Below are positions 7,000 to 15,723 of a DNA stretch of 33,664 nt, one piece after another. Under the pieces are notes generated by a model. That model was not told where the DNA came from and searched no databases. It worked only from the letters and a program-made list of their open reading frames with translations. Source of the stretch: an uncultured Clostridia bacterium (GTDB taxonomy: Bacteria > Bacillota > Clostridia > Oscillospirales > Acutalibacteraceae); the NCBI GenBank assembly GCA_947588875.1, contig CANPZK010000008.1:1-33664 (forward strand), written 5' to 3'. The position numbers and the translations under genes are program-made. Every line of letters begins with the position of its first letter. The first letter of the stretch is position 1.

Positions 7000-8931
7000 T
7001 CAAGAATTTGCCTTTGTGTAGTTGAGCAGTCCTCCGGCAAGGATAATATCCCTCGTTCTGTCGGTCAGCTCGCACTTAGCCTTGATCTGTTTGCCGGTCG
7101 TCTTGTTCGTAATAACTATGTCGCCGCCGGACTTAACCGCCTCCTTAACGTCGGGCATTGAGAGAAGATCGCCCTGCGAGATCGAGTCGTAATCCTCCTC
7201 GTTCTCAAACGTGAGGGGAAGTATTCCCGCGTTGATGAGGTTCGAGCGGTGTATTCTCGCAAAGCTCTTAACGAGAACAGCCTTAACTCCGAGATAGAGC
7301 GGAGCGAGAGCCGCGTGCTCGCGCGACGAGCCCTGACCGTAGTTGGAGCCGCCCACTACAATGCTCTTTCCAAGCTCCTTGGCTCTTGCGGGAAATTCCT
7401 TGTCGCACACCGTGAAGCAGTGGTTTGAAATAGCCGGTATATTTGAGCGAAGCGGAAGTATCTTTGCGCCCGCCGGCATAATGTGGTCTGTCGTTATATT
7501 GTCGCCCACCTTTAAAGCGCACTGCGCCTCAATGCTGTCCGAAAGCGGCTGCGTCGTCGGGAACGGCTTTATGTTCGGCCCTCTGAGAACCTCTACGCTG
7601 TCCATCTCCTCCTCGGGAGCGGGAGCGGCGACCATATTGTCGTTTATCAAAAATTCCTCGGGCATGATTATCTCCGGCTGCTCTCCGAGCGTGGTCGGGT
7701 CGCAGAACACTCCGGCGAGCGCCGAAGCCGCCGCCGTTTCGGGAGAAACAAGATATATCTGACCGTCGGCGGTGCCCGAACGTCCCTCAAAGTTCCTGTT
7801 GAACGTGCGCAGTGAAACTCCCTTTGAGTTCGGCGACTGACCCATGCCTATGCACGGTCCGCAGGCGCACTCGAGTATTCTCGCGCCGGCGGCTATCAAA
7901 TCGCCGAGCGCGCCGTTGAGCGCGAGCATATTGTAAACCTGCTTTGAGCCGGGGGCTATTGCAAGGCTCACGTTCTCGGCAATGGTCTTGCCCTTTAATA
8001 TAGAGGCAACTATCATCAAATCTCTGTATGACGAGTTCGTGCATGAGCCTATGCAGATCTGGTCGACCCTCTGACCGGCAAGCTCCGAGATGCTCTTTAT
8101 GTTGTCCGGGCTGTGCGGGCAAGCCGCCATAGGAACAAGACTTGAGAGGTCGATGTCGATAACCTCGTCATAAACCGCGTCGTCGTCGGGCTTCTGCTCG
8201 CTCCAGTCCTCTTCTCTCCCCTGCGCCTTGAGGAACGACCTCGTTATCTCGTCGGACGGGAATATCGACGTTGTAGCGCCGAGCTCCGCGCCCATATTTG
8301 TTATTGTGGCTCTCTCCGGCACGCTCAGGGTCTTGACTCCCTCGCCGCCGTACTCGATTATCTTGCCTACTCCGCCCTTTACGGACATTATTTTCAGTAC
8401 CTCAAGAATTATGTCCTTTGCCGATACCCACGGCTTCAATTTGCCCGTGAGGTTTATCCTTACCATCTTTGGCATTGATATATAATAGGCTCCGCCGCCC
8501 ATCGCTACGGCTACGTCGAGTCCGCCCGCGCCCATTGCGAGCATTCCTATGCCGCCGCCCGTCGGGGTGTGGCTGTCTGAGCCGATGAGCGTCTTTCCGG
8601 GCTTGCCGAAGCGCTCAAGATGAACCTGATGACAGATTCCGTTGCCGGGGCGTGAGAAATATATGCCGTGCTTTTTGGCTACCGACTGGATAAATCTGTG
8701 GTCGTCCGCGTTTTCAAAGCCCGTCTGGAGCGTGTTGTGGTCGATATAAGCGACGCTTTTTTCCGTCTTTACCCTCGGAACGCCCATCGCTTCAAATTCA
8801 AGATAAGCCATTGTACCGGTCGCGTCCTGTGTGAGCGTCTGGTCGATTTTAAGTCCGACGTCTGTCCCGACGGTCATATCGCCGCTGAGCAGATGCGCCT
8901 TGATAATTTTTTGCGCTAAAGTCAAGCCCAA
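7000..8931 (-). CDS. acn: Aconitate hydratase, Aquifex-type
   Basis: Iron-sulfur enzyme that isomerises citrate to isocitrate. At 643 residues it matches the shorter aconitase group (Aquifex-type) rather than the roughly 890-residue AcnA. The three [4Fe-4S] ligands are visible: Cys297 in GSCTNS, and Cys357 and Cys360 in CACGPC. SDSHTPTGGGIGMLAMG lies at about 118-134, and the C-terminal swivel domain has the substrate-binding GSSREHAAL. The start is a TTG at 8931 with AGGAGG 8 bases upstream; no nearby ATG is better placed. A consensus promoter lies 40-70 bases before the start, and icd follows directly, so citrate-to-2-oxoglutarate is encoded as one unit. Confidence 0.95.
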   Translation of the reverse strand: MGLTLAQKIIKAHLLSGDMTVGTDVGLKIDQTLTQDATGTMAYLEFEAMGVPRVKTEKSVAYIDHNTLQTGFENADDHRFIQSVAKKHGIYFSRPGNGICHQVHLERFGKPGKTLIGSDSHTPTGGGIGMLAMGAGGLDVAVAMGGGAYYISMPKMVRINLTGKLKPWVSAKDIILEVLKIMSVKGGVGKIIEYGGEGVKTLSVPERATITNMGAELGATTSIFPSDEITRSFLKAQGREEDWSEQKPDDDAVYDEVIDIDLSSLVPMAACPHSPDNIKSISELAGQRVDQICIGSCTNSSYRDLMIVASILKGKTIAENVSLAIAPGSKQVYNMLALNGALGDLIAAGARILECACGPCIGMGQSPNSKGVSLRTFNRNFEGRSGTADGQIYLVSPETAAASALAGVFCDPTTLGEQPEIIMPEEFLINDNMVAAPAPEEEMDSVEVLRGPNIKPFPTTQPLSDSIEAQCALKVGDNITTDHIMPAGAKILPLRSNIPAISNHCFTVCDKEFPARAKELGKSIVVGGSNYGQGSSREHAALAPLYLGVKAVLVKSFARIHRSNLINAGILPLTFENEEDYDSISQGDLLSMPDVKEAVKSGGDIVITNKTTGKQIKAKCELTDRTRDIILAGGLLNYTKANS

Positions 8932-8970
8932 AAAAATCTCCTCCTTTGATTGACTGCAAATTTTGTATCT

Positions 8971-8999
8971 ATTATATAATATAGGCGGTTAAAAGTCAA
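8971..8999 (-). promoter_or_regulatory. Sigma-A promoter of acn-icd
   Basis: Minus strand -35 TTGACT (8999-8994), 17-base spacer, -10 TATAAT (8976-8971). The transcript would have a leader of about 35 bases, with AGGAGG before the TTG start. The rest of 9000-9140 is AT-rich and shows no gene. Confidence 0.85.
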
Positions 9000-9140
9000 C
9001 ATTATGAATTATTGTCTTTTGATTTTTTCATTTTGCAACAATATGTAATATTATTTCGCGGTTTTTAGGTGAGGTTTTTGCAGGATTTATTTTTTAATCT
9101 TTCATAGTTAAGCCTTACCCTCCGCCCGAAGCCGCCGCGC

Positions 9141-9192
9141 AAAAACAAACGCGCCGACATTTGCTTTAATAAAAATCAAACGCTCCGGCGCG
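9141..9192 (-). terminator. Terminator after tsaD
   Basis: On the minus strand CGCGCC pairs with GGCGCG, and the stem continues through CGTTTG/CAAATG with a two-base bulge. TTTGTTTTT follows. It begins 11 bases after the tsaD stop and closes the alr-to-tsaD cluster. Confidence 0.82.
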
Positions 9193-9203
9193 AAGTCCTC
9201 GCC

Positions 9204-10214
9204 TCAGCCCTTTTCTATCGACATAGTGGCGCAGGCGTTCAGCGACAAATCGGCAATATTTCCGCTTAAATATTCATAATAGCCCTGAGAGCCGACCATG
9301 GCGGCGTTGTCCCCGCACAGGCTCATATCCGGCATAAACAGCCTTATCCCCCTCTTGGCGCAGCCCTTTTGCATCTCCCGGCGCAGCAGGGAATTTGCCG
9401 AAACGCCTCCCGCGGTAACTATCGTGCCGGCTTTTAATTCCGCCGCCGCCCGAAAGACGTTATCCGTCAGGCTGTCCACCACCGCGCGTCTGAACGACGC
9501 GGAGAGGTCCTCGACCGGCAGAGTCTCGCCCCTTTGCTGTGAGTTATGTATGAGATTTATGACCGCCGTCTTTAAGCCGCTGAAGCTGAAATCATACGGC
9601 GCGTCGCGAACCACCGGGTGCGGGAGCTTAAACGCTCTTTCGTCGCCCCGCTCGGCTATTTTGTCGAGATGTATCCCGCCGGGGTACGGCATTCCCATAG
9701 TTCTCGCCGCCTTATCAAACGCCTCTCCCGCCGCGTCGTCGCGCGTTTTTCCTATTATCCTCATTTTAGTATAGTCCTCGACCATAACTATATGGCTGTG
9801 TCCTCCGCTTACCACAAGGCATAAAAACGGCGGCTCCAGCTCGCTGTGGCTCAGATAATTCGAGGCGATATGCGAGCGCAGATGATGAACCGGAACCACC
9901 GGTATGCCCGTCGCCAGCGACAGCCCCTTTGCGTAATTCACGCCCACGAGCAGCGCCCCGATAAGTCCCGGCGCATATGTAACGGCTATCGCGCCTATAT
10001 CCTTATAGCCGCAGCCCGCCTTTTCCATAGCCTCGTCAACCACGCCCACTATCGACTCGCAGTGGCGGCGCGAGGCTATCTCCGGCACAACTCCTCCGTA
10101 CAGCTTGTGCTCCTCGACCTGCGACGCTACCACCGAGGATATTATATTTCTGCCGTCCTCAACGACCGCCGCCGCTGTTTCGTCGCAGGAGCTTTCTATT
10201 GCAAGAATTTTCAT
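9204..10214 (-). CDS. tsaD: tRNA N6-adenosine threonylcarbamoyltransferase
   Basis: Transfers the threonylcarbamoyl group to A37 of tRNAs that read ANN codons (t6A synthesis), working with TsaB, TsaC and TsaE. The 336 residues match the family length. The ASKHA-fold start ILAIESSCDETAAAVVE is present; the metal-binding pair is His111 and His115 in HHLRSH, the usual numbering; GGVSANSLLR and CGDNAAMVG lie in the C-terminal half. It follows rimI with a 9-base gap, a conserved neighbourhood. tsaB and tsaE, which often accompany it, are not in this window. A hairpin with a T run follows the stop. Confidence 0.96.
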   Translation of the reverse strand: MKILAIESSCDETAAAVVEDGRNIISSVVASQVEEHKLYGGVVPEIASRRHCESIVGVVDEAMEKAGCGYKDIGAIAVTYAPGLIGALLVGVNYAKGLSLATGIPVVPVHHLRSHIASNYLSHSELEPPFLCLVVSGGHSHIVMVEDYTKMRIIGKTRDDAAGEAFDKAARTMGMPYPGGIHLDKIAERGDERAFKLPHPVVRDAPYDFSFSGLKTAVINLIHNSQQRGETLPVEDLSASFRRAVVDSLTDNVFRAAAELKAGTIVTAGGVSANSLLRREMQKGCAKRGIRLFMPDMSLCGDNAAMVGSQGYYEYLSGNIADLSLNACATMSIEKG

Positions 10215-10223
10215 ATTACTTTA

Positions 10224-10682
10224 TCACCCTTTAAAATAGCGCGTCATTATCAGCCCGTCCTCCTTGGGGCTTGAGTAAAAGCCCCTGCGCAGTCCCACGC
10301 GCTCAAATCCGTATTTTTCATACAAGCCTACGGCGCTTTTATTCGAGGGTCTGACCTCCAGAGATATAAAGCTCATTCCCAGCTCTTTTGCTGTTTTTAC
10401 GGCTTGCTCCACAAGTTTAGAGCCTATTCCTCTGTTCCTGTATTCGGGCAGGACTCCCAGATTGTTTACATAGCATTCGTCCGCCGCGCAGTACGCTCCT
10501 ATATATCCTACCGTTTTCCCGCCGCAAAGCGCGGCAAAAAAATGCGCCGTTTCGCTTTCAAGCGCTTCCTCTATGGCGCGCTCGCTCCACGGCTCGGAGA
10601 AGCACCGCCTTTCGATTTCCGCCGCTCCGCTTATATTCGTTTTGTCCATTCTCTGTATTTGTATTTGTGTCCGCGTCTGCAT
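10224..10682 (-). CDS. rimI: Ribosomal protein alanine N-acetyltransferase (GNAT family)
   Basis: Acetylates a protein N-terminus (ribosomal protein S18 in E. coli) with acetyl-CoA. It is a single GNAT domain: ERRCFSEPWSERAIEEAL near the start, the pyrophosphate-binding loop VLPEYRNRGIGSKLV in the middle, and the RimI-typical SLEVRPSNKSAVGLYEKYGF. The start is uncertain. The ATG at 10682 is 7 bases after the ywlE stop and would be coupled to it; a second ATG at 10649 (MDKTNIS) gives a length closer to most RimI proteins. Neither has a good ribosome binding site. Its position next to tsaD is the usual one for rimI; GNAT substrates cannot be read from sequence, so the target rests on family and context. 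Confidence 0.87.
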   Translation of the reverse strand: MQTRTQIQIQRMDKTNISGAAEIERRCFSEPWSERAIEEALESETAHFFAALCGGKTVGYIGAYCAADECYVNNLGVLPEYRNRGIGSKLVEQAVKTAKELGMSFISLEVRPSNKSAVGLYEKYGFERVGLRRGFYSSPKEDGLIMTRYFKG

Positions 10683-10689
10683 ATTTATT

Positions 10690-11133
10690 TTACCGCTCGT
10701 TATTTTCCTTGATAAACTCCGCCAAATGCTCGGTCGAGAGCTTTATCGCCTTGCAGCATTTGTCGTAGGTTTCCTGATTGCCGCCGTAGGGGTCGAGTAT
10801 ATCCATCACATATATTTTATTTTTCGGCACTCCGAGGTTCATAAGCATTTCGGCGTGGTCCATGGTCATAGCCGCGAAGAGGTCCACCCTGCTCATATCG
10901 AGCGAGCGCACGCTCCTGCTTCTGTGCCCGGAAATATCTATTCCGAGCTTTTTAAGCGCGTTCACCGCCTCCGCCGTCGCCGGTCTGCCCTCCGCTCCGA
11001 CCGCGACGCCCGCGCTCTCGGACGTGCAGTCGAGGTTATTTTCCTCCGCTGTGCGCTGAAAGACAGCCTGTGCCATCGGGCTTCGGCAGGTATTTCCCGT
11101 GCATACAAAGAGCACGTTTTTTATTTTTTCCAT
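10690..11133 (-). CDS. ywlE: Low-molecular-weight phosphatase, YwlE-like (protein arginine phosphatase candidate)
   Basis: Cytosolic phosphatase of the low-molecular-weight PTP fold. The P-loop CTGNTCRSP starts at Cys11 (nucleophile), with Arg17 binding phosphate, and the general-acid loop is DPYGG near residue 118. The P-loop residue at position 15 is Thr; classical tyrosine phosphatases have Ile/Val there (CLGNICRS), while YwlE-type arginine phosphatases have Thr. This favours a phospho-arginine substrate, but no McsB kinase is visible in the window to support it. The 147 residues fit. It lies between polA (319 bases upstream, with element 1 in the gap) and rimI (7 bases downstream). Confidence 0.85.
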   Translation of the reverse strand: MEKIKNVLFVCTGNTCRSPMAQAVFQRTAEENNLDCTSESAGVAVGAEGRPATAEAVNALKKLGIDISGHRSRSVRSLDMSRVDLFAAMTMDHAEMLMNLGVPKNKIYVMDILDPYGGNQETYDKCCKAIKLSTEHLAEFIKENNER

Positions 11134-11235
11134 TTTATACTTCCTTCCGTCTTTGGATATATGACCGTATAGCGCGCGAGCATTGAGGCTTGAGTGGCTC
11201 TGCCCGCTCGGGCGGCTGTTTTCTGCGGGAGGATA

Positions 11236-11372
11236 CGGGCGGCGACCCGCAAATTTCCGCTGCGCGGAAATTTGCGGGAAAACGCGGCGGGCCCGGCTTT
11301 TTGCGGCGGGGCTGGGTCCCTGCCCCCCGCCGCGTTTTCCCCGCGCGGCTGCGCCGCGCCGGTCGCCGCCCG
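11236..11372. repeat. Family-1 nested inverted-repeat element, copy 1
   Basis: Outer arms CGGGCGGCGACC / GGTCGCCGCCCG (12 bp, perfect). Inside: hairpin A with a 13-bp stem (CCCGCAAATTTCC / GGAAATTTGCGGG), central stem AAAACGCGGCGGG / CCCGCCGCGTTTT (11279-11291 with 11326-11338) around a 34-base loop, then hairpin B GCGCGGC-TGC-GCCGCGC. An additional pairing GCGGGAG / CTCCCGC flanks the outer arms. It occupies the gap between polA and ywlE, which are transcribed in the same direction, and has terminator-like T4 after the central stem on both strands. Confidence 0.88.
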
Positions 11373-11452
11373 AAACCGCAGCTCCCGCTCAAAGCCGTCG
11401 GGACGTTCACCCTGCCTCCACGCAATGCCGCCCCCTGTCGCGTGAAACGCCC

Positions 11453-14020
11453 TCAGTGAGCGTCGTACCAGGTATCGCCGATAGACGCGTCGGCAATAAG
11501 CGGCACCTTAAGCTCGACGGCGCTCTCCATCTCCTCGCGGAGTATCATCGCCGCGCGCACGGCCTCCTCCTTCGGAGCCTCGACAATCAGCTCGTCGTGT
11601 ACCTGCAATATCAGGCGTGAGCGCATATTTTCTCTTTTTAACCTCTCGTCAACCCTTATCATGGCTATCTTGATTATATCGGCGGCGGTTCCCTGGATAG
11701 GCATATTTCTCGCGACCCTCTCGCCGAAGGAGCGCATATTGAAGTTGGTGGATTTAAGCTCCGGCAGATAACGCCTGCGGTTGAACAGAGTGCTGACGTA
11801 GCCTCGGCTCTTAGCCTCGTCCACCACGCGGTCCATATACTCCGCAACCCCGCTGTAATGAGCCAAATACGACTTTATATAGCTGTCGGCTTCCTTTCTC
11901 GTCACGCCTATATCCTTTGAAAGCGAAAACGCGCCGATGCCGTAAACTATTCCGAAGTTTACAGCCTTTGCCCTGCTCCTCATCTGAGGAGTTACCATCT
12001 CGAGCGGCATATTGAACACCTGCGAGGCGGTTATAGCGTGTATATCCTCATTATTTGTAAAAGCCTCTATCATATTCTTGTCTCCGGCGACGGACGCGAG
12101 AACCCGCAGCTCTATCTGCGAATAGTCGGCGTCGACCAGCACGCAGCCCTCTCCGGCGACAAAAAATCTTCTCATCTGCCTTCCCTGCTCCGTCCTGACC
12201 GGTATATTTTGCAGGTTCGGCTCCGTCGAGCTTATCCTTCCCGTTCTCGTTTCGGTCTGATTAAAGCTGCTGTGTATCCTCCCGTCGTCGCCTATGACCT
12301 TGAGAAGTCCGTCGCAGTATGTGGACTTCAGCTTTGCAAGGGCGCGGTAGCTCAATATTTTATCTATGCACGGGTGATACGGGCGAAGTCCGTCGAGCAC
12401 ATCAGCGCTCGTCGAATACCCGGTCTTTGTCTTTTTGCCCATAGGAAGTCCGAGCTTTTCAAACAGAGCTGTCCCGAGCTGCTTGGGCGAATTGATGTTG
12501 AATATATACCCCACGTCGTCGTATATCGAGTTTTGCAGCTCGTCCACCGTCTTTTCAAGCGACAAGCCGTATTCCTCTATGCCGCCTTTATCGACCGCAA
12601 AGCCGCAGCGCTCCATCTTTGCGAGCACGCGCGCAAGCGGTATCTCTATATCATAGAGCAAAGCCTCCTGAGCGTTCGCCCTTATTTTTTCGAGCAACAC
12701 GCGGCTGAGCTCGAGTATTTCCGCCGCTTTAAGCGCAAGCTCGCCGCCGTCCGCTTGCGGAATGGCGACGCCGTACTCGCTCATCAGTCTTTCGCAGTCA
12801 TAAGAGCTTGCCGAGGGATTTAAAAGATATGCGGCGAGCGAAGCGTCAAACGCGGGATTTTTTATTTCCGCTCCCAGCTCCTCCGAGTATTTGAACAGCG
12901 GCTTGAGCGAATCCGAGAAAACAGGCGCGCCCGACTCAAAAAGAGCCTTGAAGAATTCCCCGTCGGCGCTGCCGTCGAGCGTTATTACCCGCAAATCGTC
13001 GAGGGCTATCGCGGCGCTCTTGCTCTCAATATCATAGGCGACCGCCGCAGATTTTGCCTGCGCTGCGAGCCTTACAGCCTCCTCCGGCGTTCCTGCCTGC
13101 GCTTTATACGACCGCGCTTCGCCCGAGTCGCCGTGCGCGCTCTGCGCCGCCGCGTCAAGCCCGAGCTTTTTTATTATGGAGAACATCTCTAACCTCGCGA
13201 GCATTGCCGCCGCCTCGCTCCTGTCGCCGTCCGTCAAAATATAGCTGTTTATATCCGTGTCTATCGGGGCGTTCCTCACTATCTCGCCGAGCATAAGGCT
13301 TAAATACGCGTTGTCGCGGTCGTCGGTCAGCTTTTTGCGCATCGCCGGCTTTATGTCCTCGCTGTCGATATTTTCATATACTCCGTCAAGGCTGCCGAAC
13401 CTTCTTATCAGCTCGCCCGCTCCCTTTTCACCTATTCCCTTTACTCCCGGGATATTGTCGGAGGAATCGCCCTGTATCGCCTTTATGTCGATAAGCTGAC
13501 GCGGCGAAACGCCGTAGTCCTCCATTATCCTCGCCTCGTCATAAATCCTTACGTCCGGTCTGCCCATCTTCGTCGCGGCGAGCCTTACCGTCACGCTTGG
13601 CGACACAAGCTGGAGACTGTCGCGGTCGCCCGTGGCTATGACGCACTCGTTGCCCGTATCCTCACACGCCTTTGCGAGCGTTCCGAGAATATCGTCCGCC
13701 TCAAAGCCCTCGCACTCGATTATTTTTATTCCGAGCTTGGTCAAAAGCTCCTTTATTACCGGCACCTGAGAGGCAAGCTCGGCCGGCATGGGCTTGCGCT
13801 GCGCCTTGTAGCCGTCATATTTCTTATGCCTGAACGTGGGCGCCTTTAAATCAAACGCCGCCGCTATCGCGTCCGGAGCGACGTCCTCCTTAATTTTCAG
13901 CAGCATCGTCATAAAGCCGTAGACGGCGTTTGTATAAGCGCCGTCCTTTGTCGTTAAGAGCTTTATGCCATAAAACGCCCTGTTTAATATGCTGTTTCCG
14001 TCAAGCGCCAATAGCTTCAT
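11453..14020 (-). CDS. polA: DNA polymerase I
   Basis: Repair and Okazaki-fragment polymerase with 855 residues in three parts. Residues 1 to about 290 are the 5' nuclease (DGNSILNRAFYG, EGFEADDILG, ATGDRDSLQLV, IQGDSSDNIPGVKGIGEKGA). About 300-450 are a 3'-5' exonuclease-like domain. The rest is the family A polymerase: motif A VDADYSQIELRV, O-helix KAVNFGIVYGIG, motif C QVHDELIVE. In the exonuclease domain the first carboxylates survive as DIE in VAYDIESKS and an Asp in PAFDASLAAYLL, but other motifs are poorly conserved, so proofreading may be weak or lost. I chose the ATG at 14020: GAGG lies 6 bases upstream and MKLLALDGNS is the family start, whereas the upstream GTG (14032) overlaps alr without such a site. 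Confidence 0.96.
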   Translation of the reverse strand: MKLLALDGNSILNRAFYGIKLLTTKDGAYTNAVYGFMTMLLKIKEDVAPDAIAAAFDLKAPTFRHKKYDGYKAQRKPMPAELASQVPVIKELLTKLGIKIIECEGFEADDILGTLAKACEDTGNECVIATGDRDSLQLVSPSVTVRLAATKMGRPDVRIYDEARIMEDYGVSPRQLIDIKAIQGDSSDNIPGVKGIGEKGAGELIRRFGSLDGVYENIDSEDIKPAMRKKLTDDRDNAYLSLMLGEIVRNAPIDTDINSYILTDGDRSEAAAMLARLEMFSIIKKLGLDAAAQSAHGDSGEARSYKAQAGTPEEAVRLAAQAKSAAVAYDIESKSAAIALDDLRVITLDGSADGEFFKALFESGAPVFSDSLKPLFKYSEELGAEIKNPAFDASLAAYLLNPSASSYDCERLMSEYGVAIPQADGGELALKAAEILELSRVLLEKIRANAQEALLYDIEIPLARVLAKMERCGFAVDKGGIEEYGLSLEKTVDELQNSIYDDVGYIFNINSPKQLGTALFEKLGLPMGKKTKTGYSTSADVLDGLRPYHPCIDKILSYRALAKLKSTYCDGLLKVIGDDGRIHSSFNQTETRTGRISSTEPNLQNIPVRTEQGRQMRRFFVAGEGCVLVDADYSQIELRVLASVAGDKNMIEAFTNNEDIHAITASQVFNMPLEMVTPQMRSRAKAVNFGIVYGIGAFSLSKDIGVTRKEADSYIKSYLAHYSGVAEYMDRVVDEAKSRGYVSTLFNRRRYLPELKSTNFNMRSFGERVARNMPIQGTAADIIKIAMIRVDERLKRENMRSRLILQVHDELIVEAPKEEAVRAAMILREEMESAVELKVPLIADASIGDTWYDAH

Positions 14021-14028
14021 AATTATCC

Positions 14029-15219
14029 TCACATTTCTCTGTCAAGCAGCGTAGACGCGCTGACTATCTCGTTGTCCTTCAGATAAACCCTCGCGACCCT
14101 TTTACCGACTATGCAGGTCACCTCGTAGTTTATCGTTCCTATCCACCGCGCTATATCGTCCGCGCTCGGCGCTCCCTCGGCTCTGCCGAACACGGTCGCC
14201 GCGTCGCCTATCGCTACGCCGTCTATATCCGATATATCGACCATCGTCTGGTCCATACATATTCTGCCCTTAATTTTCGCTTTTTTTCCTTTTAAAAGAA
14301 CATATCCGTCCCTTGCTATCGAGCGGACATATCCGTCCGCATATCCGACCGGCAGGGTCGCGAGCGCGACGGCTCCGTCGGCCGTATATGTTCTGCCGTA
14401 GCTCACCGTCATGCCCCTGCTTATTTTTTTCGTGTGCGACACGGCGGATTTAAGCTCCATGACCGGAACAAGGTCGAGCGGTTTTTTCACCTTGGCGGAC
14501 GGCGCAAGGCCGTATAATATTATTCCCGCTCTGACCATATCGAGGTGCGTTTCCGGATAATCCTCTATCGCCCCGCTGTTTGCGCAGTGGCGTATTTTGA
14601 ATTTTATCCCGCTCTCCTCAAGCCTGTTTACCGTATACATAAAATTATCAAACTGCGATTTTGTAAATTCCTCGCCGTCGCCGCCCTCGTCGGCTACGGC
14701 AAAGTGCGTGAACACTCCCTCCGGTTCAAACGACGGCATTGAGCATATTTTTACTCCGTCCTTTACCGCCTCGTCGTCGCCCTCCTGCGACTGGCAGAGA
14801 AGCCCTATTCTGCTCATTCCCGTGTCGAGCTTTAAGTGTATTTTAATTTTAACTCCCGCCCTTTGGGCGCAGTCGTTGAGCCTTTCGGCGTATTCAAGCG
14901 AATACACTGTCTGCGAGATGTTATTCTCGCTCAGCGTTTGCGCGCACTCCGTCGGCGTGTACCCGAGGATTAGTATGGGCTTTGTTATTCCGGCGCGGCG
15001 CAGCTGCATCGCCTCCTCGATATTAGAAACGGCGAACCAATCCGCCCCGAGCTTTTGGTACGCCTGCGACAGCATGACCGCGCCGTGGCCGTATCCGTCA
15101 GCCTTGACTACGCAGCACAGCATGGTATTTTTATCGACTCTATTTCTTATTTCTTTATAATTATGTATCGCGGCGTCGATATCTATTTCCGCCCACGTTC
15201 TCTTTACAAATTCAGTCAT
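14029..15219 (-). CDS. alr: Alanine racemase
   Basis: PLP enzyme that interconverts L- and D-alanine for peptidoglycan. The 396 residues are typical. The cofactor Lys is Lys39 in VVKADGYGHG, at the standard position; the second catalytic base is the Tyr in VSYGRTYTADG; GRICMDQTMVDI is the substrate-binding strand. GAGAGG lies 5 bases before the ATG. It is the first gene of a co-directional run into polA (stop 9 bases before the polA ATG) and has its own consensus promoter. In spore formers a second racemase often serves spores; nothing here tells which role this one has. Confidence 0.96.
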   Translation of the reverse strand: MTEFVKRTWAEIDIDAAIHNYKEIRNRVDKNTMLCCVVKADGYGHGAVMLSQAYQKLGADWFAVSNIEEAMQLRRAGITKPILILGYTPTECAQTLSENNISQTVYSLEYAERLNDCAQRAGVKIKIHLKLDTGMSRIGLLCQSQEGDDEAVKDGVKICSMPSFEPEGVFTHFAVADEGGDGEEFTKSQFDNFMYTVNRLEESGIKFKIRHCANSGAIEDYPETHLDMVRAGIILYGLAPSAKVKKPLDLVPVMELKSAVSHTKKISRGMTVSYGRTYTADGAVALATLPVGYADGYVRSIARDGYVLLKGKKAKIKGRICMDQTMVDISDIDGVAIGDAATVFGRAEGAPSADDIARWIGTINYEVTCIVGKRVARVYLKDNEIVSASTLLDREM

Positions 15220-15284
15220 ATTTCCTCTCCGCTTGCTTTCGGCGCGGAATCAAAAGCACCCTGCGCGCCGTTTTGATTATTTTT

Positions 15285-15313
15285 ATTATATTACCATTGG
15301 CTTTGAAGGTCAA
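15285..15313 (-). promoter_or_regulatory. Sigma-A promoter of alr
   Basis: Minus strand -35 TTGACC (15313-15308), 17-base spacer, -10 TATAAT (15290-15285). The leader of about 60 bases contains a GC-rich pairing (CGGCGCGC with GCGCCG) shortly before the ribosome binding site. Confidence 0.85.
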
Positions 15314-15352
15314 GGATTATCGGAGCAGGGGCTTGCGGCTCGTTTTCGGTTG

Positions 15353-15612
15353 GGCTGTCGCCTTGCTCGCCCGCGGTGCGGTGCGGGCGGGGAGCTTCGG
15401 GCGGCGACCGTTCCGCGCCTCCGGCGCGGAACCGAAAAACGCGGCGGCGGGGGTCGGTTCAGCTCACCTTTGGGGCGCGTTTCGGCTTTTGGGGCGCGCT
15501 CCGCTGGAGCCCCCTGCCCCCGCCGCGTTTTTCCGCGCGGCTGCCGCCGCGCGGGTCGCCGCCCGAAAACCACGTCTCCGGCACAAAGTCAAACCGAGCC
15601 GCCGCGACAGCC
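15353..15612. repeat. Family-1 nested inverted-repeat element, copy 2 (with outer arms)
   Basis: The core is 15396-15567, with perfect 14-bp arms TTCGGGCGGCGACC / GGTCGCCGCCCGAA. Hairpin A is GTTCCGCGCC-tcc-GGCGCGGAAC, the central stem AAAAACGCGGCGG / CCGCCGCGTTTTT encloses about 72 bases, and hairpin B is CCGCGCGGC-tgcc-GCCGCGCGG. A further arm pair GGCTGTCGC (15353) / GCGACAGCC (15604) brackets the core about 35 bases out on each side. It lies between the divergent alr and dockerin promoters. Confidence 0.88.
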
Positions 15613-15688
15613 GAAAGCTCCGCCCAAACCTCCTGTTCCAAGCGGTTTCCTTATATGTTCAATTTTAAATATATCAGACAAAAAGCTA

Positions 15689-15717
15689 TTGCCTGCCCTC
15701 AAATTTTATAGTATAAT
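15689..15717 (+). promoter_or_regulatory. Sigma-A promoter of the dockerin genes
   Basis: -35 TTGCCT (15689-15694), 17-base spacer, -10 TATAAT (15712-15717). The predicted start near 15724 leaves a leader of about 95 bases. Confidence 0.8.
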
Positions 15718-15723
15718 TTTTTT

